Part shown: one piece after another, positions 1 to 11,590 of the stretch
Layout: every line of letters starts with the position of its first letter
How positions within the stretch are numbered: position 1 is the stretch's first letter
NCBI GenBank assembly: GCA_029851415.1
Contig: CM056742.1
Span: forward strand, 50,074,954 to 50,138,953
From: Eretmocerus hayati
Taxonomy: Eukaryota > Arthropoda > Insecta > Hymenoptera > Aphelinidae
Length of the DNA: 64,000 bases
Direction of reading: 5' to 3'
The notes under the pieces: generated by a model
The model's input: the letters and a program-made list of their open reading frames with translations, nothing else
What the model was told of the DNA's origin: nothing
The model's database searches: none
Position numbers and translations under genes: made by a program

Positions 1-2349
1 GGTTTGGCAGTCGCGCAAAGCGCGGTGGTATGCGTTGGGTGGGACAGTTCTTTATCGGCGCTACGAGAGCAGGAGATAAGCCGAAGACAATAGGGAGGCT
101 CGCTCGCCAGGGCCCCGTCGAATGACAGCCCTTGAGGGGGCTCGGCGCTTTGCGTCGGGCGGCGTCGTCGTCGTCGTGATCCCGGCGAGATTAGGAGGCC
201 ATCGCTACTGAAACTTTTCCTATGTCTTTTCAACCGCTCCCGGCTTGCCCTTAAAAAATTTCACCTCTTCCACTCCTCCCTCCCACTCCATTATCCCCCG
301 TTCTTATGCTTATTCCCAGTTTACCGCAAGCTGGATAGGTATCGACGTTGCGCGTAACTTACGCAAACTCGGCTCTCCACCTTCTGTTCTCAGTTTACCT
401 ACACTAGATTATTAAACTCGCTGACGTTAACAGACCAAAGTGTATTTTACATGTAAAGAACCTCAATAATCCACAAAGCGATTTTTAGTTTAGGAGGTCG
501 CTTCCTAGCCGATATCATTTTCTCTTTAAGCGATTACGCCTTTTTTGAGTTCAGCTAAGCCAAGGTCAGGAGCAGTTATCATGAATCCAAGTGATCAACA
601 GGCCCAAAATGGCACGATCGGGATTTTTTGGAGCTAATGCGGCTTTGGTTACGACAGTCAATAATGAAGGTTCAAAAATATTTAAGAACTATGCATCTCG
701 CAAAATTGACTAGAAACTGTTCAGGCTTAGTTATCCATATTCCCTTGAATTTTCGAAACGCAATAAAGTTGAAAATTAAGTGTCATAATATCCTATTCGA
801 TCTCCAACTCTCAACTAACAAAAAAATCGATATTTTTCCTTGGATTTTCTCTAGTTCAAAGAACCAGGCTTTAGTATCTGAGAAGATGGATAGCTCGATG
901 GACAGTCAGGCGATTTTGTTTGATTTTGCGAATTTGTTCTCAGGAACATTGTGTGCATTGTCTATAACGCATGACTTCACTCTCAACTTCAATCGTAATA
1001 TTCCAAGGAATAAGTAACGAAGCTTTTGAAAACCAAATCTATAGAGTGGATATGGTGAAATATTCAACTCACTCAACGAGTCTTGCCATAAAAATTAACA
1101 ATAAGTTATCAGCTGTAAATTTCGGAATTTGCATATTTTCAGTGGTGTATCAGCATCTGTGCTTCTCATCAAACATAACCCTTCCTAGTATAACTGTTTT
1201 AAGCTTCTTATTGACTGATTCTGAAACTAAGACACATTATTCCTGTCAAGACTGATTCTTTGACTTTCATCGTGTTCCAGATGCACTTATGCAAATAGGG
1301 AGCCTACCAGAACTGATTCGAAAAAAATACTCGTGAGGATTTCATCTATTTGATACCTTATAGATTGATCAAATAGATACTGAAAACAATTGTGTCTGCT
1401 GAATACGCATTCCTGATACGTTTTCGAGCATAATTTAGATGATTAAGAACATCATCAAACTTGACAAAGCCAACAGTAAAAGCAAACGAGTTGTTGAATC
1501 AGAGAAAACTGATATGAGAAATGTTCTGATGGAGAGTATACCCTTTCCCAGTTGTATCGTGGATTCCATCAGCGAAGTGGAAAATGCTTTGTACATATAA
1601 ACGTACTCCCAGAACATGAAATAAATCACGTTAGCTCACGCCCCTGGTCGCGCGACCAAATAACGAGCTTTCGTGCCAGCTCTTGTTCGTGACCCGTTAG
1701 TTGTTTCTGATCTACTCGAGTGATAATTGATTACTCTATATCGTTCCCTTCCGTGACTTTTGACAACCTTATGCAAAATACCCGTGAAGTATCAATTTAT
1801 CTCTCAACATTTAATTCCTATAATTACGTCTGGTCATGAAGAGTAGTACAAGGGTGACTATATCATTCTCATACTTGACTAAAGAATTACTCACCAAGTC
1901 TGTTACATGAAATTCGAAATTTTTTCCTGAATAATTTCTCTTTTGATCAGATCTTCTTATTTTGGGTGCTCAGGTTCCTTAAAAATGGTTGGGATATACC
2001 AAGGCTCATTTCATAGATTCCCCGAGGAATTTAGACAAATATACAAATTCTAGAAACATTTCTTATATTCACCTTGTGCGTGTACGTTGAAGACAAATCC
2101 CTTGATGGTAATGGGTTGATCTATTTCGATTCTATCCTCAAATTTGACAAGCTGATGCTTTGTGTTGAGTACACGGAGGTTCTATAGTGAAATCCCTCAC
2201 ATTCATTTGAATCAAATCACTAGCAATGAGAATAATTCACCACGGGAATTTTAGACCAAGGTGATGGATGGGCCCAAATCGGCCTCGATTATTATTTTGG
2301 TTATGCTCACATCTTAGGTTTGTCTTGATATTAACCAACGCTACTTATT
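1..2349. other. No gene recognised; CpG-rich start then AT-rich DNA
   Basis: The first ~340 bases are GC- and CpG-rich and hold a short (GTC)n run near 163-178. The rest is AT-rich. The open frames here (for example 628-1017 +, 971-1255 +, 1435-1629 -) have no recognisable domain and no exon-like codon bias. A small hairpin with 11 bp stems (atctatttgat / atcaaatagat) lies at 1344-1378. I see no RNA gene or complete mobile element. Confidence 0.5.
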
Positions 2350-2612
2350 AGGAGTGGTTTTCACATCCGCATCGCGGATTCGTCTGGAACTCTGGGAAAA
2401 GTATTATTTTAGTACAAAAAGATGAGACCCAAAATTATAGAGCCTGACGGTCAAGCGTTCCCGAGTCGCAGCCAAAAATACGAGCACTGTCCATATAGGC
2501 CCATATTAAAAATTATGCATATAGGTATACCTGCAATGCTAAAGTCCATGGCTGTAGCTCGGCAACGCTTGAGCGTTTGGGAACTCTTGGGATCATATTT
2601 CATGCAGCTAGA
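2350..2612. mobile_element. Degraded copy of the caatgctaa-core palindrome MITE family
   Basis: The left arm (gattcgtctggaactctggg, then acccaaaattatagagcctgac and tcaagcgttcccgag in separate blocks) matches the left arm of the better preserved element at 53985-54314. The hairpin tip (ccatatagg ... ggtatacctgcaatgctaa) matches the same element. The right arm is recognisable only as far as the gctgtagctcgg / gcttgagcg part and then loses similarity, so the outer right end is missing or decayed. The overlapping short frames are a by-product of the palindrome. Family membership is seen directly; the superfamily is unknown. Confidence 0.6.
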
Positions 2613-2769
2613 ATCGGAATCGTCTCTTGGGCCGTTTTTCAAAAAGTAGAAAAGGGCTTTTTTTGCCAACCTTCAATCTTTTTCACTCTACAATTCAAAC
2701 AAGGCTCGGTTCTTCAAAAAGTGTGTAGACACATTATTCGTAGATCTTGAAACGTTCCAGGAAAATATA

Positions 2770-4428
2770 AGGTAACTGTGCCTAATTTTTCCCCCACTCA
2801 AGTTCTCGAATGTACGCACCCGCAGACCTTGCCACGCTTTTTTCCATGTGTGTTACGTTAAAATATGAGAAATTGAACGTTCTGGACCGATCCTCGATGA
2901 CCCGCGCATTTCTTACAACAAAAAAGTGGTTTTCGACACTTTTGACTTCTTTTTTGTTGGCCACCAAAAGCGATGCCAAACAAAATTGATGTAATCAATT
3001 CCAACGTACTCTAAATAATTTTTTTGTCTTTGTCCCAACGTTAGAATGCTTTTTGCAGAATTGTAAAATTCAATTTTCAGCCGATTCCACGCTCATATTA
3101 CTAGAAAAAGTGCAGTGTTCCTAATTTGCCCCCATAGTCTTCTTCCAAGCTCATTCGTCACTCCATCCATAAATATCAATATTATTCAAATGATTCGAAA
3201 GGGGGTAAAAAAAGCTCCAAAATGAGCTAAAGTACGTCTTATTTGGAGGTCTCGGAGACGAAATATCCCGACTATAACTACCGGTCAAAAGTCTCAATAC
3301 ACCTGGAAATCAAACTGATGATCTTCAGAGCTGGATATCTCAAAACCAATTGGTCGTGGAGAGCTTTGCGTCATTACATTCGGGGCCACATTTGGTAGCT
3401 CATATTGAGCACTTTCAAATCTATTCCTTATATTTTCCATCCCCCGTATTACACTACAGACACACGAGTCAGAAAAATTATTTTTTTTCGCAACTTTCCA
3501 GCCAAGGTACGAACGCCTGCAAATTTTGGAGAGATTGTTGGATCGCTATGAGACTAATGACATCTTCAAGACCATGGAAAGACCCTGATAATCCGTTTTT
3601 GAACGTCTCTTGAAGTGATGCTGGTTTCGAGACATGAAAGATTGTCTGCGGGTGTGTTTTTCTCAAAAAATTACACGATAATCCAACAATGATGAGAAAC
3701 AGCCCACGTTGGGGCTTCTGACCCTCATTTTTGCAAGAGTGTGCCTCAATATCGGGATAGATATCGAAAATGAAGGCTACCGACCTTGAACTAGGCTGTT
3801 CATCATTTTTGGATTATCGTGTGATTTTTCGAAAAAAAACACCCTATCAATTAGATCTCGAAACCAGAACCACTTTGAGAGACGTTCAAAAATGGATTTT
3901 GAAGGTCTTTTCATGGGCTTGGAGATATCATTGGGCTCATAGCGATCCAACAATCTTTTCAAAATTGCGAAAAAGTAATTTTTCTGACTCGTGTGTCTCT
4001 CGTATACTACGCGGGATGGGAAATACAGAAAAAAGGTTTCCGAGTGCTTGATGTAAGCTACAAAATGCGACCATGCAGAGCTCTCTACGACCAATAGAGA
4101 TATCCAACTCTGAAAATCATCAGTTTGATTACCAGGTGTATTGAGACTTTTGACCGGTAGTGTACGAGAAACCCGTAAAATTTCGTGGAAATAGGCCTCT
4201 TTTCCACGTGGGGACAAATTAGGAACACACTTTTGAAAACTCGCAAAAAATCTTCTTTTTTTATCAAGATATCCCGGCTCCAATTTATTGAAATCAAACG
4301 TACTTCAACTCATTTCAAAGGTCTTGAAACAAGCTTCAAAATGAACTAAAGTACGTTGGAAAATATGGAGATGAGTTGGAATGGTGAGCAAAACAAAAGT
4401 AGTGGGAGCAAATTAGGCAAACTTACCT
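2770..4428. mobile_element. Palindromic TA-flanked DNA transposon derivative, 1.66 kb
   Basis: The ends are inverted copies beginning AAGGTAA, followed by TGCCTAATTT and a CCCCCACT / CTCCCACT block, with TA on both sides (2768-2769 and 4429-4430), as expected for the Tc1/mariner-pogo group. Almost the whole element is one long imperfect palindrome. The left arm runs through ccggtcaaaagtctcaatac, cgagtcagaaaaatta and gctggtttcgagac, and returns in reverse complement on the right, with the turn near 3700-3790. An inner repeat of the terminal motif (TTCCTAATTTGCCCCC near 3117, its complement near 4205-4220) lies inside the ends. No transposase is recognised. The 168-residue frame on the minus strand at 3777-4283 lies in an arm and has no known domain, so I do not call it a gene. 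Confidence 0.72.
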
Positions 4429-4683
4429 TATCTCTGCTTTATCTCGTGAAAATCACCTGTTGAAAAAATTAGAGGCTTTTCCACCGAAAATCATATTTTT
4501 CCGCAACTTTCCTGTTTCAGGGTCATAATTCAGACAATTGTATCCCATCGACTTTCATATGGGATAACTTTTCATAGACTATCAAAGGATAAACGAGAAA
4601 CCTCGCGTTTCGTCCTCCTAAGTATATTCAATTCGCCGTTGACGGCTGATTTTCGTGCCTTTTCCTCTTATTATATCTCAATA

Positions 4684-5547
4684 CAGTAGAACCTGTAAGT
4701 TGGACACTCTATGTTGGACAACTCATTAAGTTGTACGCTTTTCATCGGAACCGAAAAAAATTACATTGGTTCAAATGGGAATTTTTCTTTGTATGTTGGA
4801 CACCCTATATGTTGGACACCTCGCTAAGTTTTACCCCTCACTAGGAATCCAGAAATGGTATTTCAATGTATGAAAACCTTCAAAGTTGGACATTTCAAAT
4901 TACATGACACATACTTGGACGTTTACCAGCTCACGTTATCAGAACAAGTCTGTATTGCCTACTGACCATCTAATAAGATGTATATGGTGTAAAAAATGTA
5001 AACAACCACACTTGTAGTTAACTGTCTCTAGAAAGACAATTTTGAAATGCTCCAAGGAAGCAGGCTTCCAGAATTTTCAAATAACATCTATCAAGAAGAT
5101 TCTATAGGGGGATGGTGAAACAAAACGATATCGATTGTCTTTACAGATGTTCGAATATGATATCTAGAATTCTCAAGTATGACTCAGCTATCTATCGGTT
5201 TCTCAATGAATTAGTGTACATATTACGGATATTTTGATTCATTTATTGGATATTTCAAATTACGATCGGTTAACTGACGACATGATTGGGAATTGCATTG
5301 TTCAATTTTTTCAAACAGATATTCGAAGAATATAACTTTGATTCTCAAGTATGAGTCTTCCATTAATTCGTCAGTGAATGAGTGTTTATATGATGGGTGT
5401 TTAGATTCATTCATCGGGTACCCATTCATCGAGTAACTTGACGTCACGATGCGTCGATTTTTAGGTATGTCCGTGTATGTTGGACACCTCGCTATATTGG
5501 ACACTTTTCTTCGGAACCAAACTGTCCAACTTAGACAGGTTCTACTG
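4684..5547. mobile_element. Tigger/pogo-type non-autonomous element, 864 bp
   Basis: The terminal inverted repeats begin CAGTAGAACCTGT and continue through (C)TAAGTTGGAC, and the element is flanked by TA on both sides (4682-4683, 5548-5549). CAGTAGAACCT ends and a TA duplication are typical of Tigger/pogo-type elements. The unit tatgttggacac recurs several times inside (near 4710, 4793, 4809 and 5475), mostly on the + strand, giving both sides repeated subterminal motifs. No transposase frame of useful length is present, so the element is non-autonomous. Confidence 0.8.
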
Positions 5548-5566
5548 TATCTTAGAGAGAATGGTA

Positions 5567-5742
5567 CACTCGCCGGACAAAATATCTGTACAAGCTATTT
5601 AGTGATTTCTACTTTTTGGGTTGGCACGGCCTATTTCATTCCGTGCTAAGGGAACGCGGAAAATGGAACGAATGCACGGCGATACCAACCCAAAAAGTGA
5701 AAATCACTAAATTGCTTGTACAGATATTTTGTCCGGCGAGTG
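5567..5742. mobile_element. 176 bp palindromic MITE, TA-flanked
   Basis: The terminal inverted repeats start CACTCGCCGGACAAAATATC and run on through ctgtacaagc, tatttagtgattt and tttttgggttgg with few mismatches. TA lies on each side (5565-5566 and 5743-5744). The whole unit folds into one hairpin with a short loop around 5630-5680. It sits 19 bp after the Tigger-type element and just before the retrotransposon, so three unrelated elements are packed into this stretch. Its size and TA duplication suggest a mariner-type MITE. Confidence 0.85.
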
Positions 5743-5744
5743 TA

Positions 5745-7905
5745 CATGAATGAGAACTCTGCCAAATGATTTTGTAATAATCGTATGTTTTCTTGTCAGC
5801 AATTAAAATGAGTACCCGCATAGAAACCATCTCAAACTATTATTTGGAATTTCTAATCCTGCTTTATAAGCTAGACTGTCAATTCGAATTTTCTCCCATT
5901 TCTGGCGAAGACATTGATGAAGCACTCGCTAAAACTACTAAAAACTGTACAGGCACTGATTCATTATCCACCTCAATGTTGAAGGCAGCTTATCCAATCC
6001 TCCGCCCTCACCTAATTGAACTTTTCAACACATCTATCGAAGAGAGAGTTTTTCCTGATTGTTGGAAAATAGCATCCATCTTGCCATTATCGAAGTCTCA
6101 TCCACCCTCTTCTCCATCAGACACTCGACCCATTGCCATTCTCTCTGAGCTATCCAAATTGTTCGAGCGGATTATTCACAAGCAATTGATGACATATCTC
6201 ACAGCCCAACGCCTACTTGATGACTTCCAATCTGGTTTCCGGCCTCAACACTCAACACAAACTGCGCTCTTGGGGTTCACTGAGGACGCCCGTATTGCCT
6301 TTGACCGTTATATGGTCACACCATTGATTCTTTTTGACTTTTCGAAAGCATTCGATACTGTCTCGCACAAACTTATCTTGAAAAAGCTTCGATCACTAAA
6401 TTGTTGTGACTCAGTGATTCGATGGTTTGCAAGCTACTTGTCTGGACGAAGTCAATCGGTGAGGGATGAAAATGGACGTCTCTCTGAACCCATCCAAACT
6501 TTTGCTGGTGTACCGCAAGGAAGTGTTTTAGGCCCTTTACTTTTCACCATCTTCGTCAATGATCTTCCCCAGGTATTAAAACATACTAAACATGGCATTT
6601 ACGCAGATGATACTCGCATATATACTCATTGCCACGTATCAGATCTAGACGAATGTGTGCGCAAATTGAATGAAGATGCAAACAGAGTATACCAATGGGC
6701 TGAGAACAACTTGATCAAACTCAATCCTGACAAAACTAAATTTATAATTTTAGGGAGTGCATATTATACCGGTCGCATAAATTTTCCATCACTTCCACCA
6801 CTGATGATAAATGGAGTCACTATTTCTCATACTGACCACGTTCGTGATCTAGGTGTCCATCTTGAGTCTAACTTGAATTGGGAAAAACATGTTAACTCGA
6901 TATCAAGTTGTGTGCATGGGGCTCTCTATAAGCTGCGTTTTCATAAGCATGCATTGTCGCGGAAACTGAAACAAAAACTTGTTGAGACCCTTATATTCCC
7001 ATATTTTGATTATGCATGTGCAGTTTATAACGACGTCTCACAATCACAAAATCTGAAACTCCATCGTATTCTGAATAAATGTGTTCGCTTTGTTCACGGC
7101 CAGATTCCATGGCTTGCTCCAGTGACTCCATACCGACTTGCATTAGGGTGGCTTGATGTTCAAGATCGGCGAAAAGCTTTGTCAGCTTCTCTTGCTTTTG
7201 GTATCATATCAACCAAGCAACCCTCTTACCTAGCGAAACATTTTCAACTAAGAATTGACGCTCCAAACATTCGGGTCTCCACTCGGCACACACCACCGCC
7301 CCTGCTTTATGCAACCCCCCGCACAGATACCATGAAAAACTCTTTCCATATCACAGCATCTTCCTTTATAAACTCAAATTGCCCTGATGTGGTTTTTCAA
7401 GTTAAATTTTCAAATAGTTTCAAATCTTTGGTTCGTAACAAGCTTCTATATGATGACGTTTTGAAATGGAAAGAAAGAGCAAGGAGAGATGGCTTTGTTT
7501 TCAATCCTTTGCCGAACGAATGTTTTCTCGAGGACTTACTGAATGGTGACTGAATGTCGGGCTGAGTATTCGTAATCTCAGCTCACTAGTATGTGAAGCA
7601 CTCTCATTAACCTGAGCAGATTATTATTAGTAGGTAGGATAGGATGAGCGAATTATCAATTTTTCAAATATCAACATGACCCTTCTAAATTTGTATCGTT
7701 TACATTGTTACTCTTTCATGCTTTATCTTAAGTAGTACTGCAAATACTGTATATCAAATGAATTACTCATTAGTTACTCTTTCCATCAGTCATAATCATT
7801 AGTATGTCAGTATGAATTAACTCATTTCTGTATGTATCTCATCAGGGCTAAATAGGGTTATACCCAATAGCCTCAATAAATATTTAATCAATCAATCAAA
7901 TCAAC
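5745..7905 (+). mobile_element. 5'-truncated non-LTR retrotransposon (CR1/jockey-like)
   Basis: The unit holds an uninterrupted reverse transcriptase frame, a ~350 bp 3' UTR with an AATAAA-type signal near 7874-7880, and a 3' end of short tandem repeats (aatcaatcaatcaaatca, near 7885-7903) in place of poly(A). Such repeat tails are characteristic of CR1/L2-related clades. The endonuclease domain and the first ORF are missing, so this is a 5'-truncated copy. Its exact 5' junction lies somewhere between the MITE at 5742 and the start of RT homology near 5880. I could not find a target site duplication by eye. Confidence 0.8.
5808..7553 (+). CDS. Non-LTR retrotransposon reverse transcriptase (partial, no endonuclease)
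   Basis: This frame encodes the reverse transcriptase of a non-LTR retrotransposon, which copies the element RNA at a nicked genomic target. The first ATG is at 5808; the frame is open upstream only to a stop at 5778-5780. Counting from five residues upstream of that ATG (a TTG at 5793), the catalytic motifs are all present: motif A FDFSKAFD near 181-188, motif B GVPQGSVLGP near 239-248, motif C YADD near 270-273, then the LNPDKTK region near 310 and the DLGVHLESNLNW region near 352-363. The C-terminal LNKCVRFVHG / YRLALGWLDVQDRR segment is the usual thumb/C-terminal region of CR1- and jockey-type proteins. An apurinic-type endonuclease domain would normally precede this and is missing. There are no frameshifts or stops, so the copy is fairly young. 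The clade (CR1, L2 or Daphne-like) is uncertain. Confidence 0.85.
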   Translation: MSTRIETISNYYLEFLILLYKLDCQFEFSPISGEDIDEALAKTTKNCTGTDSLSTSMLKAAYPILRPHLIELFNTSIEERVFPDCWKIASILPLSKSHPPSSPSDTRPIAILSELSKLFERIIHKQLMTYLTAQRLLDDFQSGFRPQHSTQTALLGFTEDARIAFDRYMVTPLILFDFSKAFDTVSHKLILKKLRSLNCCDSVIRWFASYLSGRSQSVRDENGRLSEPIQTFAGVPQGSVLGPLLFTIFVNDLPQVLKHTKHGIYADDTRIYTHCHVSDLDECVRKLNEDANRVYQWAENNLIKLNPDKTKFIILGSAYYTGRINFPSLPPLMINGVTISHTDHVRDLGVHLESNLNWEKHVNSISSCVHGALYKLRFHKHALSRKLKQKLVETLIFPYFDYACAVYNDVSQSQNLKLHRILNKCVRFVHGQIPWLAPVTPYRLALGWLDVQDRRKALSASLAFGIISTKQPSYLAKHFQLRIDAPNIRVSTRHTPPPLLYATPRTDTMKNSFHITASSFINSNCPDVVFQVKFSNSFKSLVRNKLLYDDVLKWKERARRDGFVFNPLPNECFLEDLLNGD

Positions 7906-9999
7906 TCATCCGGTTCGATCCCGCTATACATCGGAAGAATATAGGTACTTCCATCTTCCAATTAAAGTCACTTTCGAGCACGTGTGTTGACGTCAACCTT
8001 GCGAACCTCTCAAGATCGATCCTAATACTTGTCGACGTTTGTGTTTTCAATCAAATTCATCATCTGTGAAAAAATGCCACCATGTTGAAATTATGTTGAG
8101 AAATCGGTTGAATCCATAATACGGCTCGATGACTTTCTCGGATTATTTTGCATTTATCCCCATATACATATCTAACTAAGCAATTCAATTATGCAAAGTG
8201 GACAAGTTGATTTGGTTCGTGGATTCATTGTCGTGACAATTATGAAAAACTAGCGTGGCAAGTTCTGCAGAAGCGCGTTTCCGAGATCATGAGTGGGAAT
8301 AAAGCAGGCGTGAGCTGCCACTGACACTCAGTTCTAATTTTCTCAGGTTTTCCACAATTCATACTAATATTTTTATCTTGAAACGATGAGCATACTTACC
8401 AAAATTGCATACAGTACATTCATGTCCGCAAGATAATGGAACCAAAAACATTCTGTCATAAAAGATACTCTGGGTGCATTACACTCGTTCGCTCTGGATA
8501 CTCGTGAAGAATTTTTCATCCAAGTAACCGCCAGAATTTTCTTTCCTCTAGCGCCAAGAATTTTCAAAAGAATTCTCGTCGCATATCATCTCGAAAGCAT
8601 GTTATATCAATTCCCTATCTCGGCCCTAGAGTTTCTTCCTCCTATGCGGACGCCATATAACCCCCTTCAGGATATCTCAAATGCCTGTAGATGTATTATT
8701 TGAATGTTTCAAAAACTAAGACGTATCTTTTACAAGCAAAAGATTCGCGTTTATTAGGATTCCTTACTTTCGCGTCGCGACGCAACGAAGAGCATTCTAC
8801 CTTGCGAACGACCAAGAAAATCAGAAACGTGTCATAATAAATAGGCAGAAAGCGTACGATGTTCATGATTCCGCAGCAAGATGGGAGGGCGAACAAAGTA
8901 CAAGCAAAGATGCGTGAGAAGCTCTTTTCTCGCGAGCGATGACTGAGTGCCGGCAGCGTGGCGCGAGAGAGCTTTGTGTATTTTGACGAGCTTCGACCGC
9001 GTCGCTAGAGACCGGATGTCCCAAAGGTGTAAGCAGCTGTCTTGTCTTAGCCAATAGAATTCTCAGCTCTCTTATCCATCACTTACGTGACCATTTTTGC
9101 ACTCTCTCTTCCACTCTTTCTTCTGTCTAGTTCTCTTCTCACTATCTCCCTCTCTCTTTCATCCGCCTTTTGCCAAATAAATATACGCTCGAGCTTGTTG
9201 ACAACGTTTTGATACCACAAACTCTCTGTCATTTCAAATTGGAAACCAAAATACGCTCGTTCTACTTTGATACAATTCTCTCACTCTCTCCAAAATGGAC
9301 CATAAAATAACAGACTTCCCCGTCTATATTTGCTCTCACTGAGAGTTCAACGCTCTTCCCCTCTCTATTTTTGTGTATTTGAATCAAATCAAATTTTCTC
9401 TACTCTTCGCGCACCTTCCTGTCATTGAATAATTGTATAGGCAGCAACGTTCGTGAGAATCGAATATGAGACGGTTATAATAGTCGATTCAAATCAACTC
9501 GAAGCTATTAGCCTTGTCGCAATTCATATCGTTCGAGTATTGCTAACTCATTATAAAGGCTAATACACCGATCATATATCAACGTTTATTGTTATCAATT
9601 TCAGTCCGAGATCGATTATTGCATCGAATATCAGCTTGATCGTTCAGCACTATGGGTATATTATTCAAACTTCACATTCTGCATTGATTGTGGAACGAAT
9701 AGTTATTCAAATCGATCCGCCAATTTAAAGTCCAAGTGAACAAAGGACGTGTTTTTTCCCTAATATCGATACCCGCATTCGCGAGTGTAATCTTTGATAG
9801 ACTATCAGTAAAATCTTGCTCAACGGGAAACAAAAGAGCATCGGTACAGAGGTCGACTTTTCGAAAGATTTTCATGCCTACTCCAATTTGAATCTCTTTG
9901 TTACATTCCACTGAAGTTTGATTCAGCCCTCAACTTCTCACGAGACCCATTACATTTGATCCCTGCAAAATTTCCGTACAGAAATCGATGTCGATGGCG
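7906..9999. other. No gene recognised; pyrimidine-rich stretch near 9060-9430
   Basis: I see no exon, RNA gene or complete mobile element here. 9060-9430 is rich in ctctctc/ttctctc tracts on the + strand. A single tRNA B-box-like string (ggttcgatccc at 7912-7922) lies directly after the retrotransposon tail, but it has no A box or cloverleaf partner. Confidence 0.45.
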
Positions 10000-11555
10000 C
10001 TGGACCTTCTTCGAGTACTCTCTTGCCTTTTTCTGCGACGAATAATGTTCGTTCTAGACGGTAGTTCGGCCGAGTGAGAATCTCATCTCTTGCGAGATGG
10101 AGATTCTTTCGCAGACACTGTACTACGCGAAGTTTCAAGTGCGCAACGAAGTCACGTAAATCAGTCGCCCTCGATTGGAAGTGGAAACGAGACCGAGAAA
10201 ACGAGGTCCATGCAGTTGTAGGGCGTCTGCAGCGATCTGTACAATGTGGCTCTGCTGCACCCTTTGAACACGCTGTAAGCTCGCGCGTGGTGTTTTCGAA
10301 TCTCGAGGAATCCCTTTAAAACACCTTGGTGACGACGCAGTGGTCTCATTGACCCGCATATCGTATAGTAGGTGCGACGCAACCTCATTATTCGGGGGCA
10401 TCGGGTGCGCGTCAATTCCGTCTGGCGGGCAGACGGGCGGGCGTGAAAAATGCATCAAATTCGCCACCACGACGCTTTTCTCTTTATATCCTGCACATCT
10501 GTGTCAGCCATTCTAGCTCTCACCACCTCCCGACACGTCTCCCGGCGTGGTTATTTTTTCACGACTGCAAAAGAAGACTGGACTATTGCAGACTTGTACA
10601 CCGATGCACTCGGGCCCTTTCTCGCGGAAAATCCTTTTTTCCGTTGGCGCGGCGCAAGCTAGGGGACGCATGCGCTACCACCGACTCGCGCTTCTCTCCT
10701 CGGTGAGTATGCACACGGGGCTTCAGCCACAGAACAGCAGCGTGCTCGCACCCAACGGGCACAATATAGAGGGCCAGGTCGCTCAGTAGCGCGACGCGCC
10801 TCGTACTGGGCGCACGCGCTCGCTACACAAATCGCAAAGCGCGCGACAGAATTCCGATTTTCCAATCGGTCGACCAGATGGGCATAGAGAACGGCCGATC
10901 GGGGCGTGTAATCGGTATCGCCGGGCACGATGTCACGAGCCTCCTCGAGACTTTAACCTCGCGTATGTACCGGCATCGCTATACGACGAACCACGTGCGT
11001 GATGATATGCCGGCTCGATCGCGTGTATAATACTGCATAGCGTGCAGCGATCGCTTTGTTGTGCTTTCCACGGTGAGCTATGGGTCGCTTTGAGATCGGC
11101 TACGGCACATTTTTTGCCTCGTTGATGGATTCGAAGGTGCGCAAGCTTTGGCCGACGAGCGAGACGGGCCACATGAATTTGCACAGCGGATGATGAAAAA
11201 AATGGACACAATTACCGCGATAGTTTCGCTGCATGTGTACTCTCGCCGCGACTGTCACCGAGTTTGCTGTGCTTGAAAAGGCGCAGAATGAAAATAGTTT
11301 GAGCCGCAATGCACTCCGCTTGCTTCGGCTCGGTCGTCCTCTGAACTTTTTCAAGTATTAACGATCCCTGGTGTATCGCGAGAGTGCGCCTGATAAAGTG
11401 TGATTCATCCTCGAAACGCTACTATTCTCCAGAAGCTTTTGCTCTCTCAGAATGATACATTGACTCTCGGGGGATAGTGCGTGGAAAGGACACGTGAAAT
11501 TGTAAAACTTTGCCTCGGGTTATAGTATTCCCAGAGCGGACTTCTACAAAACAGC
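10000..11555 (+). promoter_or_regulatory. CpG-rich region: putative promoter and 5' UTR of the host gene
   Basis: This stretch is clearly more GC- and CpG-rich than its surroundings, and it ends at the candidate first coding exon. The many overlapping short frames on both strands are typical of GC-rich non-coding DNA. An in-frame stop at 11523-11525 shows that the coding frame does not extend upstream of the ATG at 11556, so the last part is probably 5' UTR. I cannot place the transcription start or a core promoter motif. The role is inferred from position and composition only. Confidence 0.4.
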
Positions 11556-11590
11556 ATGGCGTCTAATCAAGAAGGCAAGGACTCGCCGAG
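11556..11590 (+). CDS. First coding exon of a host gene (N-terminus MASNQEGKDSP)
   Basis: The exon begins with ATG in a strong context (A at -3, G at +4) and has an in-frame stop 30 bp upstream. It encodes MASNQEGKDSP plus two bases (AG) of a split codon, and ends at a donor-like site (CCGAG|GTATGC). Reading on in frame meets a stop (TGA) within about 45 bases, which argues for splicing here. The next supported exon, at 42574, begins with exactly the one base needed to complete the codon as AGA (Arg). The joined reading ...KDSP-R-AAHKLGSTSS looks natural. This exon is too short to be a convincing gene alone, so confidence rests on the phase match with exon 2. An unseen exon in between is possible. 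Confidence 0.55.

Noticed and set aside
3777..4283. 168-residue minus-strand frame as a possible transposase
   Set aside because: It lies in one arm of a palindrome, the opposite arm has only broken counterparts, and no DDE or HTH motif is visible.
7912..7935. tRNA gene suggested by ggttcgatccc after the retrotransposon tail
   Set aside because: There is no matching A box, anticodon arm or acceptor stem around it.
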